Source of the DNA: Pseudomonadota bacterium | GTDB lineage: Bacteria; Pseudomonadota; Alphaproteobacteria; Rhizobiales; Rhizobiaceae | Reading direction: 5' to 3' | Assembly (NCBI GenBank): GCA_023404095.1 | Contig: JAEYDD010000042.1 | Coordinates: 62,001 to 126,000 of the forward strand | DNA length: 64,000 bases | Shown: positions 43,740 to 53,274 of the stretch, in pieces | Layout: the number at the start of each line of letters is the position of its first letter | Position numbering within the stretch: the first letter of the stretch is position 1 | Translations under genes and position numbers: made by a program | The notes under the pieces: model-generated | Told to the model about the DNA's origin: nothing | Database searches by the model: none | Seen by the model: only the letters and a program-made list of their open reading frames with translations

Positions 43740-44954
43740 ATGTATAAAATCGAAGGCAACGGCACCCCCGGCAAAAGGGTTGCACGGTCTTTTATGCGCC
43801 TCGTGACCGGGGCTGCGCTCCTGACGCTTTCCGGCTGCCTTGTGCCGAGCGATGGTCCTCTGACCCGTGAAGTGGTGGAATCGGGCGCGGCGGAAGGCGG
43901 CAACTACAAAATTCCGCAGACCAAGACCGTCTTCGACGTCGTCGAGATCGATCAGCGTGTGGCCAACAGCGTCACCAAGCTCGGCACCCCGAGCCTGGCA
44001 CGCACGTTCGGTTTCGGCGGTGCCGGCGGCGTGCCGGTCATCGGCGTCGGCGACAAGCTGGACGTGACGATCTTCGAAGCCGGCCCCGACGGGCTTTTCT
44101 CCACGACGGAGCGCAAGTCGACCACCATTCCCGTCGTCGTCCAGCCGGACGGCCGCGGCCAGATTCCCTATGTCGGCGCCGTGCGCTTTGCCGGGATGAC
44201 GCTTGAGACGGCGCGATCGACAATCGTCGATGCGTTGAAGGCGAAGGCGGTCGAGCCTGATGTGCTCGTCTCCATCGCCGGCAACGAATCGCGCGCCGTG
44301 TCGGTGCAGGGCGATGTTCGCGAGGCAGCGATGATACCGCTCGGCCTGAATGCCGAGCATCTGAGCGGCGTGCTTGCCCGTGCGGGTGGCGCCTCCAAGG
44401 CGCCTTACGACACCTATGTGACGCTGAAGCGCGGCGGCCGCACCGGCACCGTGCTTCTGCAGACGATCGTGGACAATCCGAAGGAGGACATCATCGTCCG
44501 ACCCGAGGACCGGATCTACGTCACCTACGATCCGCAGACCTTCTCCGCGCTCGGCCAGACCGAAAAGTCCGGCAAGGTACCGTTCAATGCCAGCAGCCTG
44601 AGCCTTATCGAGGCGGCCGCACTTGCCGGCGGCGGCAACATGACGACGGCCGACCCGAAGGGCTACTTCATTTTCCGCTACGAGAACGAAAGCGTCTACC
44701 GCCATGTCGTCGGCGACGACCGGTTCCGCGACCTGCTCGCCAAGGGTATGACGTCGGATGGCGAGGGTCGCTACCCGATCATCTATCGTCTCGACCTGGG
44801 TAAGCCGCAGAGCTACATCGTGGCGCAGGCGTTCCCGGTCCGCAATCGCGACGTGATCTATCTGTCGCGCCATCCGGCAACCGATTTCGGTCGCTTCGTG
44901 TCCATGATGACCGGCACGTTTACGGCGGTGAACAACGTCAACCGCACTTTCTGA
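43740..44954 (+). CDS. Capsule/polysaccharide export outer-membrane lipoprotein (KpsD/Wza-type)
   Basis: A 404-residue lipoprotein with a lipobox (LLTLSGC, Cys about residue 32). Residues 100-190 are the Poly_export domain (GVGDKLDVTIFEAG, VVQPDGRGQIPYVGAVRFAG), followed by two SLBB-type regions (VSVQGDVREAAMIPLG and SGKVPFNASSLSLIEAAALAGG). It forms the outer-membrane channel for capsule export, working with KpsE and the KpsMT transporter encoded at 50.1-53.1 kb. The start at 43740 follows a GGGAA-type site at some distance. Confidence 0.9.
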   Translation: MYKIEGNGTPGKRVARSFMRLVTGAALLTLSGCLVPSDGPLTREVVESGAAEGGNYKIPQTKTVFDVVEIDQRVANSVTKLGTPSLARTFGFGGAGGVPVIGVGDKLDVTIFEAGPDGLFSTTERKSTTIPVVVQPDGRGQIPYVGAVRFAGMTLETARSTIVDALKAKAVEPDVLVSIAGNESRAVSVQGDVREAAMIPLGLNAEHLSGVLARAGGASKAPYDTYVTLKRGGRTGTVLLQTIVDNPKEDIIVRPEDRIYVTYDPQTFSALGQTEKSGKVPFNASSLSLIEAAALAGGGNMTTADPKGYFIFRYENESVYRHVVGDDRFRDLLAKGMTSDGEGRYPIIYRLDLGKPQSYIVAQAFPVRNRDVIYLSRHPATDFGRFVSMMTGTFTAVNNVNRTF

Positions 44955-44982
44955 TCGGTCGGCGAGGGTATAGATTTGGATC

Positions 44983-45017
44983 CCGAGGGGGCGTCGGCCG
45001 GGCCGATGCCCCCTCGG
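44983..45017. terminator. Long hairpin after the kpsD-like gene
   Basis: 16-bp stem (44983-44998 with 45002-45017, one G-U type mismatch, loop CGG), 29 bases after the stop. No T-run; it may reduce read-through into kpsC. Confidence 0.6.
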
Positions 45018-45106
45018 CGTATCTGACCGCGCAATCCGGCGCTCGCCGCCGGCCCGACGGCGGACCAAAAAGCTGTTGACCTGAAGCAAGCGGGATCGAG
45101 CGCATC

Positions 45107-47131
45107 GTGGGTGAGCGAGAAAGAAAGACCTATGCCGTCACATCCGCCGGGCTATGGAGGATCCGGGCGGACATTACGCGCCTGCTTGATGCGGATATCG
45201 TGCTCTGGCCGCTTGCCGGCATGCGTCGGCTCGACGGCTTCGTCGGCTGGGGGTGGCGCCCGTCCGGACTTCGCGCCAAAGCGCTTGCGACCAAGACGGG
45301 CAAGCCCTGCATCATTGTCGAAGACGGATTCCTCAAGGGGTATGCGCCTGGGGCCGGCGAACCCTCACAGTCGTTTGTCGTTGACAATGAAGGGATTTAC
45401 TTCGATGCCGCCGGCCCTTCGCGCCTGCAGAGGCTCCTCGACGCTCCGGCTGACGGTGCCGCTCTGGACCGCTCTCGCGGCCTGATCAAGGCGATCCGGC
45501 AGGCTCGGCTTTCCAAGTACAACAACGGCCGCCTCATCGGGCTGAGGGAGGCAGGCATGCCGCTCGGGCGGGCCTTCGTCCTGCTCGTCGATCAGGTTGC
45601 GGGCGACGCCTCCATCGCCGGCGCGCTGGCCGATGAAGGCGCCTTCATGCGGATGATGGAGCATGCGGCCGCGCACCATGCGGGCAAGGTCCTGGCTGTG
45701 CGGACCCATCCGGCCGCCGGCGACCGCAGCTTGCTGCGGCAGGCCGCGCAGAAGCTCGGCGTGGAGATCGTGGTGCCGACCCCGATGAACCCCTGGCCGC
45801 TGCTCGAAGATGCGGATGCGGTCTATACGGTTTCCAGTCAGCTCGGGTTTGAGGCGCTGATGGCCGGGAAGACGGTCCATTGCTTCGGCGTCTCGTTCTT
45901 TTCCGGCCGTGGCGCCACGATGGACCATGTTGCCGCTCCCGCACCCCGCCCCGCGGCAAGCGTGGAGCAGATCTTCGATGCGGCCTATCTCCGCTACGCG
46001 CGCTATCTGGACCTGCACGACCGTTCCGACAGCACGCTGGAACGCGCCATCGAGCAGGCGCAAACCGTGCGGGACCAGCGATCGCGGCTGCCGAGACGCG
46101 TGGTGACGGCGGGCATGTCGCCATGGAAGCGAAGAGCGCTGTCGCCGTTCCTGAAAGGACAGGCCGGTGCGCCTCTTCATGCGCGCCGCATTGAGGATGC
46201 GTCGCGCCGGGCCGGCGAAATCGGCGGAACTGTCGCCGTCTGGGGCTCGGACAGGCGATTGCCGGACGGGATGGAGGCGATCCGCATCGAGGACGGCTTC
46301 GTCAGGTCGAAAGGGCTTGGCGTCTCGTTGGTGATGCCGTCGTCGGTCGCCCTGGACGGGCGCACCGTCTACTACGATGCCCGCAGCGCCAGCGGATTGG
46401 AGGAGCTCATCGGCACGGCGGAATTCGACGCCGCCCTGTTGCAGCGGGCGCAGGCGTTGCGGCATATGCTGATCACGCGGGGTATTTCCAAATACAATGT
46501 CGGCACGGATGTGGACCTGCCGCAGCCTCCGGCCGATCGGTTGAAGGTCCTCGTGCCGGGGCAGGTCGAGAAGGACGCTTCGATCCGCTTCGGCTCGCCG
46601 GTGGTGAAGTCCAACGCAGCACTGGTCGCTGAGGTGCGCGCGCTCTATCCCGAAGCGTTCGTCGTCTACAAGGAGCATCCGGACGTCGTTTCCGGTATGC
46701 GTTCCGGCGGCAAGGTTCCGGATGCCGCAGACCTGATCGTGCGTGACGGCGACATCATGCGCTGGATATCCTGGGCCGATCGCATCGAGACGATGACGTC
46801 CCTGACCGGATTCGAGGCCCTGATCCGCGACAAGGCCGTCGGAGTGCATGGCATGCCCTTCTATGCGGGCTGGGGGTTGACCGACGACCGCAACCCTCTG
46901 GAACGCCGCAAGAGGCGTATCGACATCGACATGCTGGTCGCGGCAACACTCATCCTCTATCCATTCTACATCCACCCCCTGAGCGGCATGCCGTGCCGTC
47001 CGGAGGATCTTGTCAGAGAGATTTCGGAGGGACGTGTGCAGCCGGTATCGACGGCCGACCGCGTGTTGGGCGGCGTTGCGCAGGTTGCCAACAGAATTGC
47101 CGTCCGGCTCCGGGACCGCAGGCTCGGCTGA
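45107..47131 (+). CDS. kpsC: Capsule linker beta-Kdo transferase KpsC
   Basis: A 674-residue protein made of two related halves (about 1-330 and 345-674), each with an EDGF motif (VEDGFLKGYA near 72; IEDGFVRSKGLG near 395), as in KpsC, whose two glycosyltransferase domains alternately add beta-Kdo to build the phosphatidylglycerol-linked terminus of group 2-type capsules. The start is GTG with no strong ribosome site, so it could be a little different. It precedes kpsS by 172 bases. In rhizobia the same family is found in the rkp K-antigen loci. Confidence 0.9.
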   Translation: MGERERKTYAVTSAGLWRIRADITRLLDADIVLWPLAGMRRLDGFVGWGWRPSGLRAKALATKTGKPCIIVEDGFLKGYAPGAGEPSQSFVVDNEGIYFDAAGPSRLQRLLDAPADGAALDRSRGLIKAIRQARLSKYNNGRLIGLREAGMPLGRAFVLLVDQVAGDASIAGALADEGAFMRMMEHAAAHHAGKVLAVRTHPAAGDRSLLRQAAQKLGVEIVVPTPMNPWPLLEDADAVYTVSSQLGFEALMAGKTVHCFGVSFFSGRGATMDHVAAPAPRPAASVEQIFDAAYLRYARYLDLHDRSDSTLERAIEQAQTVRDQRSRLPRRVVTAGMSPWKRRALSPFLKGQAGAPLHARRIEDASRRAGEIGGTVAVWGSDRRLPDGMEAIRIEDGFVRSKGLGVSLVMPSSVALDGRTVYYDARSASGLEELIGTAEFDAALLQRAQALRHMLITRGISKYNVGTDVDLPQPPADRLKVLVPGQVEKDASIRFGSPVVKSNAALVAEVRALYPEAFVVYKEHPDVVSGMRSGGKVPDAADLIVRDGDIMRWISWADRIETMTSLTGFEALIRDKAVGVHGMPFYAGWGLTDDRNPLERRKRRIDIDMLVAATLILYPFYIHPLSGMPCRPEDLVREISEGRVQPVSTADRVLGGVAQVANRIAVRLRDRRLG

Positions 47132-47303
47132 GGCTATCCTGCTTCCTGCGCCAGCTTGGATATGTCACGTTGCACGAACGCACGAAGATTTCGAAAAGTG
47201 ACAGATTGGTAAGAATAATTGAGTATGAACGCGTTGATAAAAATCGACGCCTGTGCAATGACCAAGCAACCTTTTTGTATTCCCCACGTAAAGCCGGAGC
47301 CTC

Positions 47304-48749
47304 ATGCCAAGCGATCGCGCTTCGACAGATCGACCGACAAAGAACGGCGTGCGTGACGATATGCAGGCCGGCGGTCGTGGATCTTCGCGCCTGATCTATC
47401 TGAATCTGCGGCGCAAGCAGTCGGCTTCGTTCCCCTCCAAAAGCGTTCCCCGGGTCCTTCTTTTGCAGGGACCGGTCGGGCCGTTCTTCCGTAAGGCGCA
47501 GACTCTTCTGAACCAGAGCGGGTTCGATGCGTGGCGCGTCTGCTTCAATGTCGGCGATCGCCTTTTCGCCCATCGCGACAAGACGCTGAATTTCTCCGGC
47601 ACATCCGATGCCTGGAACGTCTGGCTGTCGGAGATGCTGAAGGCGCATGGCTTCGATTTCGTCGTGCTTTTCGGTTGCGAGCGCGAGGTCCACAGGGTCG
47701 CGATCGCCTGCTGCGAGAAGCTCGGCATTCCCGTCATCTGCCTGGAAGAAGGCTATCTGCGGCCCGGCAACATCACGCTTGAATTCGGCGGCAACAACTG
47801 GCGGTCGCCGATCGCGGGAAAGCTGCCTCCGGAAGACTATTCGGGCCGTTATTCCGAGCGCCGCAAGGGCGTGTCCTACGCCTCCTCGTTCGGCGCAATG
47901 GCGTCGTACGCGTTCCTGTATTTCTCGCTTCGCAATCTTTTTTCCACCGCCAGCGAACGCAAGCTCTTCCATAAGCAAAAGCGCATGCTCGCCTCGGAGG
48001 CATTCTACTGGATCAAGAACTACTATCGGAAGTTCCGCAACCTGAATGCCAACTACCGCTGCGTCGAACGCCTGCTTGAGCATTTCGATCACAAGTACTA
48101 CCTCATTCCTCTCCAGGTGCATGACGACAGCCAGCTAGGCCGCGCGGCCGGCAGCTGGAACAGCCAGAAGCTGATCCTGAAGTCCATCGTCTCGTTCGCT
48201 CGCAACGCGCCAGCTTCGCACCAGCTTGTGTTCAAGATCCATCCGATGGAGCGCGGCCACAGCCGCGATCGGCAGTTCATCCGGCAGGTCAGCCAGCTGA
48301 ACGACGTGGCGGATCGCGTCCATATCATCGATGGCGGCTCGCTCGGACTCTTGACGCGCCATGCCGCGGGTATGGTGACGATCAACAGCACCTCCGGCCT
48401 GTTCGCCATTCATCACGGCATCCCGCTGGCCGTCATGGGGCAGGCGATCTACCGACACCCGGATCTGGCGTTCTGCGTCAACAAGGGCATCGATCTCGAT
48501 GCCTTCTGGACATGGAACAAGGTCGCGCCGGGCGAAGTGCGGATGCGCTACCTTTCCTGGCTCCATGAGCAATGTCTCCAGCCGGGTGACTTCTACGCCT
48601 ATGAGGGCGTGGAGGTTGCGATCCAGGCGCTGCGCGACAAGCTGACGGAGGCCGTCGCGACCGGCCGTCGTGTCGAGCACAAGGGCCGGCAGGCCGAGGT
48701 CATCAGCGGCGCCTTCGACAATCCGCTCCCCGACGTTTCCCAAGGCTAG
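47304..48749 (+). CDS. kpsS: Capsule linker beta-Kdo transferase KpsS
   Basis: A 481-residue protein of the KpsS/LipB family. The N-terminal LLLQGPVGPFFRKAQTLL and WRVCFNVGDRLFAHR region, LEEGYLRPGNITLEFGGNN and the late HQLVFKIHPMERGH plus VTINSTSGLFAIHHGIP motif are those of the retaining Kdo transferase superfamily. KpsS adds the first Kdo to lyso-phosphatidylglycerol and KpsC extends it. GCCGGAG precedes the ATG. Gene order C-S on one strand and E-M-T on the other gives one capsule assembly locus. Confidence 0.9.
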   Translation: MPSDRASTDRPTKNGVRDDMQAGGRGSSRLIYLNLRRKQSASFPSKSVPRVLLLQGPVGPFFRKAQTLLNQSGFDAWRVCFNVGDRLFAHRDKTLNFSGTSDAWNVWLSEMLKAHGFDFVVLFGCEREVHRVAIACCEKLGIPVICLEEGYLRPGNITLEFGGNNWRSPIAGKLPPEDYSGRYSERRKGVSYASSFGAMASYAFLYFSLRNLFSTASERKLFHKQKRMLASEAFYWIKNYYRKFRNLNANYRCVERLLEHFDHKYYLIPLQVHDDSQLGRAAGSWNSQKLILKSIVSFARNAPASHQLVFKIHPMERGHSRDRQFIRQVSQLNDVADRVHIIDGGSLGLLTRHAAGMVTINSTSGLFAIHHGIPLAVMGQAIYRHPDLAFCVNKGIDLDAFWTWNKVAPGEVRMRYLSWLHEQCLQPGDFYAYEGVEVAIQALRDKLTEAVATGRRVEHKGRQAEVISGAFDNPLPDVSQG

Positions 48750-48817
48750 GTTTTCCTGCCGATTTTCCCGGCTGGTTTTTTCGCCTGCGTGCCGGGTCGA
48801 ACCGCATGGCGGGTTCA

Positions 48818-49858
48818 TCAGGTCAGAGCAATGATCGACAAGTCGGTCTTGTTGAAGCCGAAATCGATCACGGCATTTCCCTGGTGATGCAGGGCAAGCC
48901 AGTCGCCTTGTGCCAGTGGGACGATACCGGAAGCGCAGATCCTGCGGGATGAGGGCCCGCCGCTGTGATTGCCTGTGCCGACGACCATCTTCGTGCCGTT
49001 GGCGATGACATCGACAGTGATGGGGCTGGTGTTGCCGGGCATGGCACCGAGACAGATGAGATAGTATGCGGATGTGGGGACCACGAGCGTGCTGCCGATT
49101 CCCGAGGGCAGGGGCGTCCCCAGCGCGAAGCCGCCGGTCGCGAACTCCATGTCGGTGAAACCGCTGAGGCTGCCTACGGCCATCGCGGTGGGCGCAACGT
49201 TGGCCCAGGCGTGCGTAGCGGGCCTGAGGGGGGTGGCGACGTGTCCGGTGTTGCCTATGGCAAGGGCAGTGAGCCAGCCGCCCGAGCCGTCCGCGACCTT
49301 GATCGAGAAGTCGTTGTTGCCGGCGAGCCCCAGCTCGGCCTGACCCATCCAATCCGATTGAAAGACGACGCTTGCCGTGTCGCCCTGATCCGCCTTGTTG
49401 ATCTTGAGCCTGTGGTCGGCTCCGTCATGCGTCAGCAGACAGGCATCGGATGCCAGCGCCAGCCGGTTTGTCTCGTCGGGCGTCGTGTTGACACCAAGCG
49501 TCTGCAAGGGGCCGATATGGACAAAGCGCGTCCAGGCGCTGCCGTCATGGACATACAGCCGGTTCTCGTCGGCGCACCATGCGAGCCAACCCTGCCGTGG
49601 CTGAATAAACTGCCAGGCACCACCGGACCAGCGGGCTATCATGCCGGCGCGGGCGCTCCAGAGACCGGAAGGTGAAACGCTGATGCCGCAGCAAGCCCCA
49701 TCCTCCGGTGTTGCCGGTGGGAAGTTGCCGATGGTTGCCAGAACCAGCTGCACCAGCGCATCGAGGGTTTCCAGGGCCTCGTTATGCGGCACGTGCTTTT
49801 GCGCCTGCGAGGGCAGAATATAGGGGAGGCCAAGTCTCGTCGTCTGTTCCTGCATCAT
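48818..49858 (-). CDS. DUF2793-like protein
   Basis: A 346-residue protein. The first 110 residues have the DUF2793 pattern (RLGLPYILPSQAQKHVPHNE, then ALETLDALVQLVL, and GWLAWCADENRLYVHDGSAW). This domain is usually found in phage or gene-transfer-agent-like tail proteins. The C-terminal 200 residues are beta-rich (ADHRLKINKADQGDTASVVF), ending with a jelly-roll-like part. GGAG lies 3 to 6 bases before two adjacent ATGs (49858, 49855). It is placed between the two capsule gene groups. The function is unknown; a surface or polysaccharide-binding protein is possible. Confidence 0.75.
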   Translation of the reverse strand: MMQEQTTRLGLPYILPSQAQKHVPHNEALETLDALVQLVLATIGNFPPATPEDGACCGISVSPSGLWSARAGMIARWSGGAWQFIQPRQGWLAWCADENRLYVHDGSAWTRFVHIGPLQTLGVNTTPDETNRLALASDACLLTHDGADHRLKINKADQGDTASVVFQSDWMGQAELGLAGNNDFSIKVADGSGGWLTALAIGNTGHVATPLRPATHAWANVAPTAMAVGSLSGFTDMEFATGGFALGTPLPSGIGSTLVVPTSAYYLICLGAMPGNTSPITVDVIANGTKMVVGTGNHSGGPSSRRICASGIVPLAQGDWLALHHQGNAVIDFGFNKTDLSIIALT

Positions 49859-50161
49859 AGTCTCCGCGGCCATTGCCAGGACGGGCGCCGCAAAGGCAGC
49901 CCTGCTGGTGCAAAGCATAGGCCTACGGCGCGTGGCGAGGACGGTGACGACCGGCGATGGCTACGGGAAAGCGGATCGGCGGCAGCCGATGGAAACCGAC
50001 GATCCTATGGACAGTGCAGGATCGCGGGGGGCAAGCCTTTGACGCCGCACGTGAATTTTCTAGGGCGCGAGGGTGCCTGGACATGCCGCCCGCGCCGGAG
50101 GGCGGGTCTTTATCATGTGGCCTGGAATTCGATGCGGAAATTTTCGTCCCCGCAATGGGGG

Positions 50162-50827
50162 CTATTTCCCATGGGCCAGATTGTCTTCATGGACGGCGAT
50201 GGCCTCATCGATGTCGTCGTAGAAGGTGACCTTGCCATCCTTGATGATTCCACCGATGTGGCAGAAGGCACGCAGCAGCGAGGAGGAGTGGGACACGAGG
50301 AGCAGCGTCGCGTTCTCCCGCCGCTCGTCGAACACCTTCTTGCTTTTCTTCTTGAAGGAACTGTCGCCGACGGCGATTACTTCGTCGATGAGGTAGTACT
50401 CGAACTCGATTGCCATGCAAATGCCGAAGGCGAGGCGGGCGCGCATGCCCGCCGAATAGGTGCGCACCGGCATGTCGAGATAGGAGCCCAGCTCCGAAAA
50501 ATCCTTCACGAACTCGAGGACTTCCTCGCGGTCCTTGCCGTAGATATCGGCAATGAAGCGGGTATTCTGCGCACCGGTGAGGCGCGCGTGAACGCCTCCC
50601 TTGAAGCCGAGCGGCCAGGAGATCTTGCCGGTGCGGTAGATGGTGCCGGTGGTCGGGGTATCGATGCCGGAGATCAGGTTCATCAACGTGGACTTGCCGG
50701 CACCGTTGCGGCCGAGGATGCCGATGTTCAGTCCCGGCCGGAAAGTCGCGGTGAAGTTCTCCAGCACGACCTTCTTGCCGCCGCGCGGATTCTTGAAGAC
50801 CTTGCTGACGTTGTCGAACACGATCAT
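50162..50827 (-). CDS. kpsT: Capsule ABC transporter ATPase KpsT
   Basis: A 221-residue ATPase. Walker A is GRNGAGKST (about 39-47), the signature region is TYSAGMRARLAFGICMAI and Walker B is EYYLIDEVIAVGD, the special form of polysaccharide ABC exporters. KpsT powers transport of the lipid-linked capsule chain across the inner membrane with KpsM. Its ATG overlaps the kpsM stop by four bases. Confidence 0.92.
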   Translation of the reverse strand: MIVFDNVSKVFKNPRGGKKVVLENFTATFRPGLNIGILGRNGAGKSTLMNLISGIDTPTTGTIYRTGKISWPLGFKGGVHARLTGAQNTRFIADIYGKDREEVLEFVKDFSELGSYLDMPVRTYSAGMRARLAFGICMAIEFEYYLIDEVIAVGDSSFKKKSKKVFDERRENATLLLVSHSSSLLRAFCHIGGIIKDGKVTFYDDIDEAIAVHEDNLAHGK

Positions 50828-51615
50828 TCGCTGATGATCCTGTTTCTGTAGAATCGATCGAGTGCCAGTCCGATCACGAGGAAGCCGGTCGATACCGATA
50901 GAAGGTAGGTTTTATCCAGTACGGATACGTAGTCGAGGTAGGTTGCCGAACGGAACCATTCAACACAGTGCAGGAAGGGGTTCCACCAGACGATCGCCAG
51001 CGCCTGTGGCGGCAACGTCGCTGCCACAAACACCACGCCCGAAGAAAGCATCAGAGGCATGTTGCTGAACTTGAGCACCTTGGTCCAGAGCGGAACCAGG
51101 GTTCCAAACGTTGCCGTAAAGACCGCGAACGAGAAGGCAAAGTAGCTGATCGCGAGCACGCTTGCACCGAACTCCAGCGGATAGACAATGATCTTGCGGC
51201 CGAGAAAGGCATACATGAAGAAAAGGAACAGCGCGCAGATGATCAACCAGATGATTGCTTCCAGAATGAAGGCAGCAACGATCGTGTCCAGAGGCTTGAC
51301 CAGCGGATAGGCCAGCATCGGCTGGTTATGGGACAGGCCGTTGGCCGCCTTTCTTGCAATCAGGTTCGTCATGCGAAACCCGATCACGCCGGTAAGGAAG
51401 AACAGCATCGCGCTGTCGCCGAAGGGTAGCGAACTGCGAACGAAGCTATGCATCGTAAGGAACATCCCCACGTAGATCGCAGGTTCTGCAAGCGTCCACA
51501 GATAGCCGATGCGGCTTTCACCAAAGCGGGTCACGCCGCTTCGAACCACCAGCGCGGCGATGACGCGCGCATTCTCCCTCAAAGCATAGCGAAAGCTCTT
51601 CTCCGTCAGGTACAT
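50824..51615 (-). CDS. kpsM: Capsule ABC transporter permease KpsM
   Basis: A 263-residue ABC-2 permease with six membrane segments (for example IYVGMFLTMHSFV, MLFFLTGVIGFRM, IIWLIICALFLFFMYAF). RFGESRIGYLWTLAEPAIYV is the conserved N-terminal loop of this group. The start at 51615 gives the usual length; the frame is open to 51702 but this would overlap kpsE. With KpsT it forms the exporter. Confidence 0.9.
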   Translation of the reverse strand: MYLTEKSFRYALRENARVIAALVVRSGVTRFGESRIGYLWTLAEPAIYVGMFLTMHSFVRSSLPFGDSAMLFFLTGVIGFRMTNLIARKAANGLSHNQPMLAYPLVKPLDTIVAAFILEAIIWLIICALFLFFMYAFLGRKIIVYPLEFGASVLAISYFAFSFAVFTATFGTLVPLWTKVLKFSNMPLMLSSGVVFVAATLPPQALAIVWWNPFLHCVEWFRSATYLDYVSVLDKTYLLSVSTGFLVIGLALDRFYRNRIISE

Positions 51616-51658
51616 CGTGGCGTTTCCAGAGTTCCACCTCGCCGGCGGCGAACCGTCG

Positions 51659-53062
51659 TCAAATCGCGTGATCCTTGATCGACTTGTAGACGAAGAAGCC
51701 AACGAGCCAGACTGCGAAGAATGCCAGGAAGCCGAGCAGCGTGTTCAGAAAGCGCTTCGGATAGATGGCAATTTCCGGAACACGCGGCGCGACAAAGGTT
51801 GCAAAGAAGCGCTCCTGCTTCTGCGCTTCCACCATCGCGGTCTCCAGACCGGCGAGCGAAGTCGAATAGGCCTTCACGGCGAATTCCTGTTCGATGGAGA
51901 GCTGGGAGAAGCGGTCGATGACGTCGGTTAGGTTGCCAGCGCCGGTCTCGGCATTGCGGCCCGTCTTCTGCACCGTTCCCGAGCCCACACGGGCTTTCTG
52001 TTCGGCAAGCTGCGCCTCGAGGGCAACGATGCGTCGTTCCATCACCTTGGCCGAAGGGGCCTCTCTGCTCGCCGCCGTGGTCAGAGCCTTGTAGCGACTT
52101 CTGATCTGGGCCAGTTCTTTCTCGATGTCACCGATGATCGACGACTCCATCGACGCCAGCGTGCTCGGATCGACGGCCTGCTCGGTCTGCCGCAACTGCG
52201 AGAGCTGTTCGCGGACGCTGGCCAGCCGGTTCTCGGCGCGTTCGACCTGCTTGTTGACGACGTCGGTATACTGGTTGCGCGATTCTTCGGACAGCTTGTT
52301 TACGAGGTTCTCGGAAACGAGCAGAACCGCATCCGTGATCCTCTTGGCGTCCTCGGGCGTAAATGCGTACACCTGCAGCGTCACGTTGCCGGTCGTCGAA
52401 TTGAAGCTGACATTGATCATGTCGCGCCAATAGGACACGAACTTGTCCAACGGGACGTCGGGTGCGGTCTTGTAGAAGAAGTCGATGCCGTCGCGCGCAT
52501 ACAGAGTACGGACATCGAGGCCCACCTGATCGCGCATGTCCTGCAGGACCTGCTGCGACTGGACGTAGTCGGACACGATGTAGGAGTCGCCGGATTCGGC
52601 GGTGGTACCCATCAGGCTGCCCAGCCCCAGGGCTCCAAGAGAACTCTGGTTTGCGCCACGTACGGCAAACTGCGTCTCGACCTCATACTGGGGGCTCGCG
52701 ACAAATGCGAAGTAGAGGCCGAGGACGAGCGTCGGCACGATCACGGCGAGCAGGAACGAGACCGGCGTCCAGGCGATCTTGCTCTTCCTTTTGGCAAGGA
52801 CAGGCATCTCGAAGATCGAGGCGGTCGAAAACTTCTTGCCCGGCTCCTTCTTGGCCGGCAGGAGATCGTCGTCGTCATCAAACGGGTCGCGTGCCGGCCG
52901 CGAATCGGCCGCGGCGGACGCCTCGCGGATCAAACGACGCTTCTGGCGCTCGGCACGACGAACGATCCGGGCCTTGGCCATGTCCAGAAGGTTGCTGGCC
53001 TGCGGCTGCTCTCGGCTTTCTGGTTCCAGCTCGGGTGCTGCGGGCGCAGTGTCTTTCTTCAC
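51659..53062 (-). CDS. kpsE: Capsule export inner-membrane/periplasmic protein KpsE
   Basis: A 467-residue protein of the Wzz/KpsE (polysaccharide co-polymerase type) family. Residues 1-90 are a cytoplasmic basic/acidic region; TM1 is FLLAVIVPTLVLGLYFAFVA at about 103-122, the periplasmic part with long coiled-coils runs to about 435 (QYTDVVNKQVERAENRLASV), and TM2 is TLLGFLAFFAVWLVGFFVY. It links KpsMT with the outer-membrane KpsD-type channel. First gene of the minus-strand kpsE-kpsM-kpsT operon. Confidence 0.9.
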   Translation of the reverse strand: MKKDTAPAAPELEPESREQPQASNLLDMAKARIVRRAERQKRRLIREASAAADSRPARDPFDDDDDLLPAKKEPGKKFSTASIFEMPVLAKRKSKIAWTPVSFLLAVIVPTLVLGLYFAFVASPQYEVETQFAVRGANQSSLGALGLGSLMGTTAESGDSYIVSDYVQSQQVLQDMRDQVGLDVRTLYARDGIDFFYKTAPDVPLDKFVSYWRDMINVSFNSTTGNVTLQVYAFTPEDAKRITDAVLLVSENLVNKLSEESRNQYTDVVNKQVERAENRLASVREQLSQLRQTEQAVDPSTLASMESSIIGDIEKELAQIRSRYKALTTAASREAPSAKVMERRIVALEAQLAEQKARVGSGTVQKTGRNAETGAGNLTDVIDRFSQLSIEQEFAVKAYSTSLAGLETAMVEAQKQERFFATFVAPRVPEIAIYPKRFLNTLLGFLAFFAVWLVGFFVYKSIKDHAI

Positions 53063-53274
53063 GGCAATGCTCTCGTGGTTGACTACGTAATATTTGCTAA
53101 ATGCCTGATCGGTCGGCAGTTTATTCGATACATCATCTCGTTACAAGATGACGACCCATGTGATCCTCAACCATGGGCGAAGTTTCTGTCCGTATAGAGG
53201 CAGCGCTTGCAACATAACCCCTGTTCACGTGTCATTTCGTTAATTTTGTGACGGTGCGGGCCAGGAAAAGTTGC

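Noticed and set aside
45365..46975. 536-codon frame opposite kpsC
   Set aside because: Shadow frame; kpsC shows both EDGF motifs on the plus strand.
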